Source of the DNA: Pyxicephalus adspersus
Lineage: Eukaryota; Chordata; Amphibia; Anura; Pyxicephalidae
DNA length: 64,000 bases
Direction: 5' to 3'
Assembly: GCF_032062135.1 (NCBI RefSeq)
Contig: NC_092859.1
Span: forward strand, 69,512,239 to 69,576,238
Shown here: positions 38,361 to 49,167 of the stretch, in pieces
How positions within the stretch are numbered: position 1 is the stretch's first letter
Layout of the letters: every line of letters starts with the position of its first letter
Notes under the pieces: model-generated
Seen by the model: the letters and a program-made list of their open reading frames with translations, nothing else
The model's database searches: none
Told to the model about the DNA's origin: nothing
Position numbers and translations under genes: made by a program

Positions 38361-41300
38361 ATGTAACAGGCACCCAGGTGGCAGTAAGTGATATTGAGCA
38401 TCTCCCCCTAGACAGGGTTCTATGACATGAGGAAGGGGTAACCACACTGCAACCTCACTGCCAATCTGAATGCAGTGTTTATGTTTTGTGAAAGACAAAG
38501 TATTTTATATTTAAAGCACCACAGAATAGAGCGAATTGACAGTATCCTAATGCTCATTGATCATTCATTCATTCATCATGCAAACTCAATTTGGGGTCTT
38601 GAAAAAGCCCCCTTAATGTGAAAATTTCTCTGCTTGTTATTAGGATTTTTGTAACAAGTATCCAGCAACTTAATATGTTTAGAAGTTTGGTTTAGTAACA
38701 GCTCTCAGGGTCCCCTGTGTACCCTGAAAATGTAATGTTTTAATGACACTCGGTATAGGTGATATGAAGGTTTACACATGGGGATAATGACAGCAGCATT
38801 GACACAGACACAGCTCTCATGCTGCTGCTGCTGGGATTATTTTATAGAAAGTGGGTGCAGTGCAGTCACAGCTGATTGCCAGGTCTAAAATACACGCCCC
38901 ACTTTCAGGGAGCTCACACTGAGCATGCTCAGGAAGTTCCCTCTTCTGGTAGCAAAACCTCATAGAGGAACATAGGAAATGAACTCACCCCATCCATCGC
39001 AAGACAACGGCCAGAAAGAACAGGGAGGGAGTGAGCAGAGAGCAGAATCTGGCAGCTTCCAGCCCGCGGGCCTTGACATAGGATATAATTGTATTTATTA
39101 ATTGTATCCAACCTGAATGGTCTCTGTGTTTCTGCCTAATAATGACATCCTACACAGATATTTGAAGATGTTTTATTGATTTACATGATTACAGCAGATG
39201 TAGAAAAAGCCTAACAAAGATTAAAAAAATATGGTTCATAACAGTTTTAAAATAAAGGTGTCACAGATCCCCGGAGGACCAGGGGATCTGTGTCTGTACC
39301 ACCCACCTCACATTCCTCTGAATCCAGCAGCAGCAGCCTGTTCAGGAATCATGTCCACTGGTCACTTCCTGCTCACGTGATCCCGTGGGTGCTGCCCTCC
39401 TAACCAAGAGAACCAGAATATTCCACAGAAGCACTCCATCTGCTGGCAGAAGTGCGAACGCCACCTGACCCTGCTCCCCTGCACTCCCTCTGGTGGTGGG
39501 TTCTCTTACCTGGGGGTCATGTGATTCCCATCTTCACTTTAAAAGGATGTCACTGGCAACAGGAAGTTGCCTGAACAAGGAGTTCCTTTTGCTCCGCTCC
39601 CAGGTTCCTGGTGGTCCAGGTTGTGTCTCCTGTTCCTGAATGTTCATGTACCGTCCCCGGCTTGACCTTGACTACCCCTGCCCTGACCTCTGGCTTGTTT
39701 GACCACGATTCTGTCTGACGTTCCTGCACCTCGCCTAATTCCTGTTTGTCAGCAGACACCTGCCTTTGCTTGCATGGGGGCCACAACCTGGCAGTTGCCT
39801 GCAGCGTAACATCCTCACCACTCGAGGCTCCGGTGAAGACCAGGCAGCTGCTTAGACTCTGCACCCTGCGCATGTCTGTGCCAACTTATGTGGTGACACG
39901 GAGGGATCACCATCCTGCCCTGAGGCACGGTGACAGAAGGTAATTTACATGTTGGTAAGACAATATTTTGCATGTGAATTGCTTCAGTTTTCACAGAAAC
40001 ATCTTCAGACTTATTACAATCTTATGCTTTACAAAAGGTTGCAGCAATTCACCTGCTGTATTCCTCATCCTTCCCAACATATAAAGAATATTTCAAAATA
40101 TTGTAAAAAATTTTTTTTTAAATAGGTAAACTTTTCCCTGCCTTCTGGATTACACCAATCATTTGCTACGGCACATGAATAAAATATTGCCATTGTTTTT
40201 GTCCCTTTTTGTCTTTCAACATCTGACTTTTAATCCAATTTAACATTTGGGACTCTACTAACACTTACATTTAGCTTTTTCAACTTGCTGATGATAATGG
40301 TTTTGATGGATATTGGTGATACAAAAGATATAACCAGCTTTACCACTGGACTGAGGACCTACACTCCCCTCTTTATCCACTAGGTGGCAGCATTGTATTA
40401 CTTAGAAGCATGGCAGTAGAACCCCCCCCCCCCAATTCTTGAAAAAGTTGCCACTCAAAGTATTAAACGTTTATTTAAACCATTTTTTACATAAAGTGAC
40501 CCTGTCTCCACAAGGTTCCTTTTAAACTAACACTAGCCTGTAAAAGGAATATATTTATACTGCCTTGTATACAGCTTTGCTGCTCAACAACTGTTGCAAG
40601 TATAAACCATTTCCAGATGTGTTGATCTGGAAATGATGTTGAGCTTGCTTGAGGTGGCATGCTGTGATTCCTCCTGTGAGCCTATATATCATGTAGTGGC
40701 TTTCAGCCGAGCAAGAGAAAACAAAACATGTGACAGGAAGAGGTATAATGTAGTAGAATAAAATACCTGATTTTTACCTGAATTCAGATGGTATGTTGCG
40801 CCATCTACCTTAATTTCACCTGGAAAAAAGGATTAATGTAGAGATTCCCGCAAGTCCAAGTCACCTGTGCCTCCTTCTTGCTCACCTTCCTTGCAGCCCC
40901 CTGGTGCCAGCACCATCTCTGCCTCTGGATCCAACACTCTGTTTACTTCCTGCTCCAAGTCAGGTGATTCTCTGTCAGCTGCTCCCTTGCCTCTGAGAAC
41001 CAGAGTATTCTGCAGATGCACTTCCTCTGCTGGCCAACACCTAAATAACCCCTTAGACCATCCCAGCAACAGCACTCCCTCCGCTGGTGGGACTGATGTC
41101 TGCGGATCACTTGATCCATGTCAGGCATCTGCTTCCCCTGGCCTAGTGTCCCCAATGTTCACACGACACAGATGCCAACCAGCATTGCCAGGTTACACAG
41201 ATGCAGGCTAGGGGAAAAAGATGCCGGGCACCGCTGAAGGACGCCGCAGGCACTGCTGGAGGATGCCGCTGGAACGTGGGAACAAGGTAGGAGTTTTAGA

Positions 41301-42233
41301 CAGTCCAGGCAGTCCAGAAATTGAAGATAACTAGGAACCTGGCTGATAATAAAAGGCTAATATTAATAGGCTCATTAGGCTAAAGTTTGTGGGTTGTTTT
41401 TATGCTGGGAATATACTTTTCCCCTGCAAGGTAAACACCCTTGAATGTGCTTTATTATGCTTTTTGTGAATTAAAGTGGGCAGAGCAACCTGAAATAAAT
41501 GCCTCTCTGTAGCAAGTGTGTTTGTATTTTAATCTTTTTATTGAAAATTTTTAACAAAAGGTTACAAAACAGTTGGATGATAAAAGAATAAAATATTTTC
41601 CAAACAATGAACATTGTGACATATGGCAAGTTCAGGCATTGAGTAGGGCACAATATGCTGAACTATACAAGAAAAGCAAAAATAAAGCAAACATAGTGTG
41701 GGATAACCGAAAAATGTCACATACTGAAAAAATAAAAGCATTAATATATTGATCCAACTGAAATGGGACTAGAAGGTAAACATACATATATGAAAAAGTA
41801 GAGGAAGGGAAGGGGGACAGGAAAAATACAGACAAGGAAGGAATTGGACAAAAAGAAAAGGGGAGAGAAAAGTCACAGTTCTTTCCAGGAGAAAACCCTG
41901 GATTATTCAATAATGAAGTCAAAAGAGCATGGGGCGAGAATGTTTGTGGATGGGACAGCAGCTTATCCCAAATTGACAGTGAGGGCACGTTATCTGAGGT
42001 CCATATTTCTTTGGATGAAGTCCATATAAGGCAGATAAAGAAAGTTGTGGACAAGCTAGCCCCTCCAAGTCTATTCATTGGGGCTTGGGACCAGAGACAT
42101 TACATCGTGATATTTGGGTTAATTGCGCTACTCTATCATAATGGATAATGTGGGGGACTCCCAAACCCTCTTGGGTACGTGGAGTGTAAAGAGCGGTTTT
42201 TTAAACCTTGCTTTTTTCTGGTTCCAAATAAAT
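38361..42233. repeat. Direct tandem duplication, copy B (about 3.9 kb, with deletions)
   Basis: Begins TGTAACAGGCACCC like copy A, with about 50 bases lost soon after. Compared with A it lacks the MITE (A 34286-34616), about 520 bp (A 35945-36465), about 185 bp (A 36735-36915) and about 440 bp (A 37545-37985). Beyond 42233 the sequence continues as the rest of the L1, which copy A lacks. Confidence 0.83.
39259..39934 (+). mobile_element. Solo-LTR-like repeat, copy in B
   Basis: Paralogue of the element at 33684 without the nested MITE. It keeps a longer right end, with a second GTGACA at about 39929-39934 after GGGATCACCATCC. Confidence 0.5.
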
Positions 42234-44645
42234 TGCATAATTTTTGTTTGCAGATAATTTAAATTATAGTAAGAATTGGAAGAGTGATAAAGAGATAAAG
42301 TAGTCTAGGAACAACATTCATGGTAATGGAAGCTATCCACTGGAACCATGACAAAGGCGACTTTATGCATCTGAAAGAATGATTTTAAAGCGAGGTTCTT
42401 AGTTAGCATGGTATAGAGTTTAAAAAGAGGGGATAAATTTATTACCAAGATATTGAAGTGATTTTTCACTCCATTGAAATTTGTATGAGCCTATAAGGGT
42501 ATCAGTTAGGTTAGCAGGGACATTAATATTGAAAGCTTGGGATTTAGCACTGTTAACCCATAGACCCAGAATCCTTTAAAATTTTCCCAGAAGCCTGAAC
42601 ATATTGGGTAAAGTGGTGGGGGGGGGGAGTAATATCAGTACATCATCTGCAAACAGGGCACATTTATGTTTGGTGTTACCACATATAATGCCTTTAATAT
42701 TTGGACTGGATCTTATAGCAATCGCCAACAGCTCTTTCGCTCAAGCAAAGAGGAGTGGGCAGAGAGGAGAGCCCTGTCTAATACCTTTTTTAATCAATAT
42801 GGAGGAGGACAGAAAGCTTCCCAGGGGATAGTGGCCTGAAAGTGTATCATATAGTGCCCTGAGAAGATTGGTGAAGTGCGGGCCAAACCCCACTGCAGAC
42901 AATAATGAGAATAGGTATTGACAAGATATGCTATCAAAAGCTTTTTGAATATCCAATGATAAAAAATAAAGCTTCCCGAGTAGGCCCTTGATCCCACTGG
43001 CTGTTTAGGAGAGATATTAAATCAATAGACCTCCTTGTCCGGTCTGGGGCCTATGAAGCAAAAACCCAACCTGGTCCGGATGAATATACGCTCCAAAAAA
43101 AAGGAATTGATTTGGATAGCTAAAATCTTCCACATAATTTTCAAATCGCAGTTTATAAGAGAAATTGGCCTATAATTTGAGACCTCAGTGGCATCTTTCC
43201 CTAGTTTAGGAATTCCGCTTATATATGCCAAATATGCCCCAGGAGGAAGGGGATTCTTTTTTCTGAGGTAATTAAAATAGTCTACCAGGTGAGGCGCCAG
43301 GGTGGGACAAAATTTGATATAATAAGCAATTGAAAATCCATCTGGACCAGGTGCACTACTAGTTTTTAGTAGCTTGAGAACTTTCAACAACTCCTCCACT
43401 GAGGATGGCTTTATGTTTGTTTTTTAGGTTGGACAAGGAATACTTTTTGAGGAAGTTGTCAAGATCAGGTTGATTGTAAAAGTCATGAAACATAGTCATA
43501 ACTTTATCAGGGTGTAGTGACAATTTACCTCCTTTCAGCTTGATTTTAGGGAAAACATGAACTTTGGGTCTAGGCTTTAATTTGTTGACTAGAAGTCTAC
43601 CCGGTTTATCAATGCATCTATAAAAGGCATTGGCTGCTCTGCGTAAAGATTTATCGGCTCTAGTGGTCAGTAGCATATTAAGTTCCAATCAAACTGACTC
43701 CAATTGGGCTTGGGAATCAGGGAGAGGATTATCTTTAGGATGACGCTGAATATTATGGTATTCTTTAAATTTGAGATCTATCTGTTGGTTTTGAGTTTTC
43801 TTTAATCTAGCTTCTCGTTTGATGATTTTGCCTCTAGTCATGGCTTTGTTAGCTTCCCAATTAATACCCAGGGAAGTATCTGCAGATTTATTGAATGAGA
43901 AGAAATTCTGAATATGCAGATGTATTTCCTCCTTAACCAGTGATCATTTCAAACTAGTCAATTGCATAAAGACTGAATCATGGTCAGACCAAGGACTAGA
44001 GAGAATATTAGCTTTTTTTCACTAAGCTTTTTTTGCACTAAGGTAACCCGCAAAAGAATATGATCAATCCAAGAGTAAGGTTTGTGAGCCACTGGGTAAT
44101 AGGAATAATTTCACTTTGAAGGGTTCATTTCCCTCCAAATATTACCCCATATTGTTTTGAAAAAAAGGAAGAATTTGTATTTCTTTTTGGGGGACATTTA
44201 TATTTTGGGAGGTAACATTTATACAAACTTTAATCCAAGTCTAGGTTAGAATCTCCCAAAAGTATTAAATTGCCTTTAATTCTGGGTGTGAACTTTAAAA
44301 GCAATTGGTAAAAAAATTCCAATTGACCCTCATCAGGAGCATATTATGTAACCACAGTTAATTCAGTGCCATCTACTCTTCCGGTACCAATAGGAACCTC
44401 CAACTAGGATCCCCAAAAACCTCATTAGGAGAAAAACATAGATTTTTAGAGAAAACCCCACGTTTTCTTAGGAGTATTGGCTTGATAAAATATAGGATAA
44501 TGTTTATGGAAAAACCCAGGTTTTGAAGTGTGGGAGAAATGACTTTCCTGAAGAGACAATATATCCACTTTCAAAAAATTATAATAATTGGAAAACTTTG
44601 GATCTTTTCAACGGGGAGTTTAGGCCCTGAACATTGTGAGTAAGA
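42040..44645 (-). pseudogene. L1/Tx1-clade LINE ORF2 (endonuclease-RT), dead
   Basis: In order on the minus strand: the APE endonuclease start (LKVDILSLQESH at about 44590), a heavily shifted endonuclease body, then RT: SSAPGPDGFSIAYYIKF and NYRPISLINCDLKIMWKIL (43399-43022), DIQKAFDSISCQYLFSLL and KKGIRQGSPLCPLLFA (42956-42741), the catalytic F-A-D-D (near 42650) and the C-terminal YKFQWSEKSLQYLG (about 42490-42430). Stops and frameshifts occur throughout, so it cannot encode an active protein. Such proteins nick target DNA and reverse-transcribe their own RNA. Confidence 0.88.
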
Positions 44646-44699
44646 ACTGTAGATCAGTATCAGTGGGAGGGCAGAGGCCATCAGTCAAGGCAAACCATA

Positions 44700-44701
44700 G
44701 T

Positions 44702-44739
<38 letters not shown>

Positions 44740-45501
44740 AATCCTATATATTATTAGATAGCAGAACTTGCTGCAAAAAAAGGTGCAGGGCTCGTCTTCT
44801 TTGGATTGTGAAAGGAGATAAATCAGAAAAAATCTGGACAGACCTTCAATCTGCAGATGTTCCATATTCCTGATTGACTTAATAAGAGCCTCTTTGGTTG
44901 AAAAATAATGGGGCTTCACAATATTATTGCGTGGAGGACCATCCACCTTAGGTGCAGTCAGTGAACGATGAGCTCTATCCAGCTCTAGATGCAACTTTGG
45001 AACATCTGGTAAATTTGACCTCATTAATCTCTCGGTTGCCTCTAAAATGTCTTTCACTGACTCTTAAACCCCTCTAATACTGAAGGTAATATGTCTGGAA
45101 CGATTTTCCAGATCATCTAATTTAATTTGAAGATTCTCAATTTGATTTTCCAGTGGCATGATTTGAGAAGTATTTTTAAGGACTCTAGAAATGGTGTCAT
45201 CCAACAACTGCTCAATTAGGTCTAGTCCTATGCCCAAACTTGGAAGATCTTTTTGTACTTCTGTAGCAATGGAGGATGACGTTTTAGCCAACTCCATCTG
45301 TAACAGTGCAGCCATGTGATGAAGCAGCTTGTTTTCCCCTTCAATAATAATGAATGAAGCAGCACTGAACTGAAAATCAGGAACATATACATTAGGAGGA
45401 ACCTGAAAACTTTGTGTAGCAGGTGAAAACTGGTCAGGTACTTGCTCATCATCTCCAGAAATCGGGGAGACATTAGTGCTCTGAGGTACAGAAGCATGCA
45501 T
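44700..45501 (-). pseudogene. L1/Tx1-clade LINE ORF1, dead
   Basis: The frame 45501-45064 reads an N-terminal variable region, then a coiled coil (LPSLGIGLDLIEQLLD to LENQIENLQIKLDDLENRSR) and FSIRGV. It breaks at a stop and continues at 45057 with MKDILEATERLMRS, LELDRAHRSL and NIVKPHYFSTKEALIKS, the RNA-binding fold and C-terminal domain of L1 ORF1p. It runs into an AT microsatellite at 44705-44739. ORF1p is the RNA chaperone of the L1 particle. One stop and the repeat inactivate it. Confidence 0.85.
44705..44739. repeat. (AT)n microsatellite inside L1 ORF1
   Basis: About 17 AT units lying within the decayed LINE ORF1/ORF2 junction region. Confidence 0.95.
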
Positions 45502-45904
45502 ACCATGGTGAGGACTGGGATGAGGATATCTGGGATCTCTGTGTTGGTGATACTGGTGGTGAGTATGTACCTGCTAAGATTTGTTTACCCCTCTCAAGGA
45601 GTGTACTGTGGGGAGAGCAGGGAGCTTATTTCAACTTAGGTTGTGTCACGCTGTCCGGCACTTCTACCATCTTAGATCTGATCCCCAGTGCCTGTGACCG
45701 AAAAGATCAGTCTTTCTGCTTGCCCCCTGCCTTTCCAACCATACCTGCGAGGTGGATGCGAGTCAGAAAAAGAATCTCTGTCCAGAAATCATGCTGGATG
45801 TCGTCGTTTTAGGGCTACGATGGAGCCAGATTAGGAGACAGAGGGGAGCCGCGCAGATCAGGCTGCTGCCATCATCATGGGTGGCGCATGCGCACTCCCA
45901 GCGA

Positions 45905-46600
45905 GTGTGTTTGGAGCTAATTCTTCTATTGGTTTGAGATCTGGTGACTATAAAGGCCATTTGAGAACAGTGAACTCGTTTTCATGTTTAAGAAAGCAGT
46001 TTGAGATGATTTGTAATTTGGGACAAACAGTAGCATTTTATCCTGATGGAAGAAGCCATCGGAAAAGGAGTACACTGCTGTCACAAAGGGATGGACATGA
46101 TCAGCAAATATACTAAGGTAGGCTGTGGCATTTAAACAATTCTGAATTAGTACTAAGGACCCCAAAGTGTGCCAAGAAAATTTCTCACACTCCATTACAT
46201 CACCCCCTGCCTGGACTGTAGCTATAAGGCAAGATGGATCAACGATTTCATGTTGCTGATGCTGGAATCTAACCCTTTCATCCAAATGTGGCATCAGAAA
46301 TTAGGAGTCATTGGACCTGGCAACTATTTCCAATCTTCTCTACAAATTTAGTGAGTTTATGCAAATTGTAGTGTCTGGTGCCTGTTCAGACTTTGTGTGG
46401 TCTGCTGCTGCTTTAGCCCTTCTGCTTTTATGTTCAACATGTTGTGATGCTCTTCCGCTTACCTCAGTAGGAAGTACTTATTTTACTTACTGTTGCCTTT
46501 CTATCAGCTCAGTCCAGCAACAAAGCATTTTCACCCAGAGAATTGCAGCTCGCTGGATAATTTCCCTTTTTTGGGGAAAAACCTGGATTTTACAAGCATT
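45905..46600 (-). pseudogene. Tc1-like transposase relic
   Basis: The frame 46294-45926 contains DPSCLIATVQAGGDV, SWHTLGSLVLI, LNATAYLSIFADHVHPF and SSLFSNGLYSHQISNQ; in a shifted frame the end reads SPDLKPIEEL, the catalytic-Glu region of DD34E Tc1 transposases. Upstream (46.3-46.6 kb) shifted frames match the DNA-binding part, including the AELIERQQ-type stretch. The second catalytic Asp region is HQDKMLLF, where the family has QQDNAPCH. Multiple shifts and substitutions make it inactive. It stops where the L1 begins, so it was probably truncated by, or is a target of, the L1. Confidence 0.82.
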
Positions 46601-47990
46601 TGTTTAGGTTTGCCCTACTAAAGGAGTAATTGTTGCCTAGAGTAAGGCTTTAAATGTAAGCCTGCATCAAACTCATGGGTTAGAGTGGAGGTCCCCAACC
46701 CCTAGTCGTCTGACAGGTGGGCCATGGCTCTGGGCTTTTATGATTCTTGGCAGTCTGATTTCCTATTCAACAACTGAGAAACAGCAGATCCCAGAGAAAA
46801 AAGGGCAGACACTCCATTACAGCTTTAGTTGTGCTCCTATTGAGCCAGAATGGCCACAGCTCATTTATACTCTACTGTAGCTCCTCCAGCTGGATTATAT
46901 CACTGTAGATGTCAGATAAAGACAAAGGAATCCATACTGTTTAGTCTTGCACATTTCTCTTTGCTGACCTAAAAGTGAAGGGGATTGGATTTGACAAACA
47001 TTTACACATTTATCTGATGTGTAATACAGGAGTTTGAGCAAAAAGAGCCAAGTGTCAGAACATCATTGCACCACCTAATTTCTCCATAAGGATGAGCAAT
47101 ACTTCAAACATGCAAAAAATATTTTAATGATTCCTACATACTGTAGGAAGCATGACCTTGCAGAGGACAAAAAGGAATGCAAAAAAAGTAAATTTTTAAG
47201 GCTGTATTTAGAAATCATACCCTAGGTAAAACCATACCATCCATTTCTACAACCTTCATCCCTTGTGTCATGTTATTACTGTAGTAAAAACTATTGCTAG
47301 AATTTGCTAATAAAGCAAGCACATGATCTGATTTTTATGGAGTACTAAAACCTTCTGAGTTTCATTCAAAGGTACAGGTCCATAACCTGGAAAAATGTAC
47401 AATGTAATGGCCCTACCACAGTAGCTCGTATGTTGGCCACACAAACTGATCTTACGGTCTCATTTAGCTTTAACAACAACTGCACACAGCAAGGGCAGGC
47501 CTGATTGGATATAAAACAAATAGATTTCTTTGCTACCTTACTACATGGTCATTGGGAAAGCCAACTGAAATTTTATGGAGGTTGTGCAGTCAGAAGGTAA
47601 ATTATCTAGACATGTTTAAGAACAATATAGACAAATTCACAAACTGGCAATCTTTTTGGCAGAAGACACTGTCCAAGGAAGGAGTTACATCATCTTGGTA
47701 AAACTAAGTAAGGAGTTAAATCATCTTGGCAAAGCCAGTCAAGATGGCCATGGATCCTGAACCTGGATGACAACCAAGAGCTATCTTAGAGCAGGTGGAG
47801 TTGTTTTCCAGCTAATTCTGTCATAATGTATGAATAGGTTGAACATGTGCACATTATAGCAAAAAACATTTCGGGTTGTGTTTTAGCCATTTAATTCCCT
47901 TACGTATAACTATCAACTTGAAAAGTCAATTTTTTGGCATGGTTTATATAAAGTGTCTTTTTAGTTCTGGATAAAGTAAAGAAGGGCTAG
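46600..47990. other. Intergenic, only a short hAT-type scrap
   Basis: GAGGTCCCCAACCCC at about 46687 resembles a hAT end. The remainder shows no exon, RNA gene or intact element. Confidence 0.45.
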
Positions 47991-48227
47991 ACCACTGTTT
48001 CTCAACCAAGCTTTCATCCTCCAGAGGTTGCTAGGAGGATCAAGAAACCTATGCTTCTCAGGTCAGTTTAGATGACACAAATGATCTTTTTGACTTTCGG
48101 TAAGGGTGACATTTTTTCCACTGACCACCATGTTAATGTATTGTGAGCTGCAGATATTGTCAGTGGATTCCTGAGGACCTGAAAGGTATTCCAAGGCTTT
48201 CCCCATATTAAAAAGGTTGGGCTAGAC
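47991..48227. mobile_element. hAT-type MITE (CACTGTTTCTCAACC)
   Basis: Left end CACTGTTTCTCAACC; right end AAAAAGGTTGGGCTAG. The interior block TCAGGTCAGTTTA..GATGACACAAATGATC is shared with 48645-48834. No coding capacity. Confidence 0.55.
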
Positions 48228-48644
48228 TGTCAACTTTAAATTGCTGTCTGTGTCCCCCTCATAAGGAGGGATCCTCACTACTTGTCTTCGTGACTATTAA
48301 GACACAACAGTAGGGATAAATCCAAAAATCCTTACAAAATATTTCAAACATTTAGTGTTGTCACCAGTACAAAAGGTTAGGGAGAGTCCTGGAATGAGAG
48401 CACCTGATTCTGTGAAAATTCCAAGATGGGAATTCTGTTCTGGTGAGATTTTCTCTTTGTTCCAGTAGTGCCGTAAACCTTCTAAAAACTAATGGGTCCT
48501 ATACCTCTTCCATACTAAACTATACATCTAAAACTAAAAATAATGTTGGCTTTATATTCACTTGAAGTGTTGTTTTTTTTTTTTAGTTTAGTAACCTTTT
48601 TTAAATTTTATTTTGAAATACTTCTGTATGAGCACATTTTATAT

Positions 48645-48834
48645 CAGTGTTTCTCAATCAGTGTTCCTCTAGAGGTTGCTTGGGGTTCCTTGAGCTATGA
48701 GCAGTCTGTGACTCTCAGGTCAGTTTAAAGGATACTAATGATCTTTTTGATCACCTTCCCAATGACCAACAATGTAAGAAGCATTCCTCCTACTTCATAT
48801 TTCAAGGGTTTCACCATGTTAAAAAGTAAATGCT
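48645..48834. mobile_element. hAT-type MITE, second copy
   Basis: CAGTGTTTCTCAATC start, the shared interior CAGGTCAGTTTAAAGGATAC and ATGATCTTTTTGATC, and a decayed right end (CATGTTAAAAAGTAAATGC). Only about 420 bp from the other copy and in the same orientation. Confidence 0.55.
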
Positions 48835-49167
48835 GGTTTATTTTATGATTTGGTAAACATGATTTTGGTAATGCACCAAAAGCATAATTTAGGACAGGTA
48901 AAAATAAAAGGGAACTGAAAAGGAGACATAAATGTCCATCTGTTATGCTTTAATAAACATAGTAGGTTAGGTTGAAAAAAGTTCATCAAGTTCAACCACT
49001 AGGGAAATAAACATATCCCAGATATAAAACCCTATAAGACATAGTTGGTCCAGAGGAAGGGTAAATAAAACCCTGGTACAATTTGCTTCAACAGGGGAAA
49101 AAAAATTCCTTCCTGATTCCATGAGGCAATCAGATGTTCCCTGGATCATGTTACTGTTATTTTTACT

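Larger units (their letters stand above)
41525..45900 (-). mobile_element. Nearly full-length dead L1/Tx1 LINE
   Basis: It runs from a CpG-containing 5' UTR-like region (about 45.9-45.5 kb) through ORF1, ORF2 and a 3' UTR, ending near 41530 with a complemented AATAAAAAG-type terminus. A deletion relative to the 37180-38350 copy shortens the 3' UTR. Its 5' edge abuts a Tc1-like relic. Confidence 0.8.
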
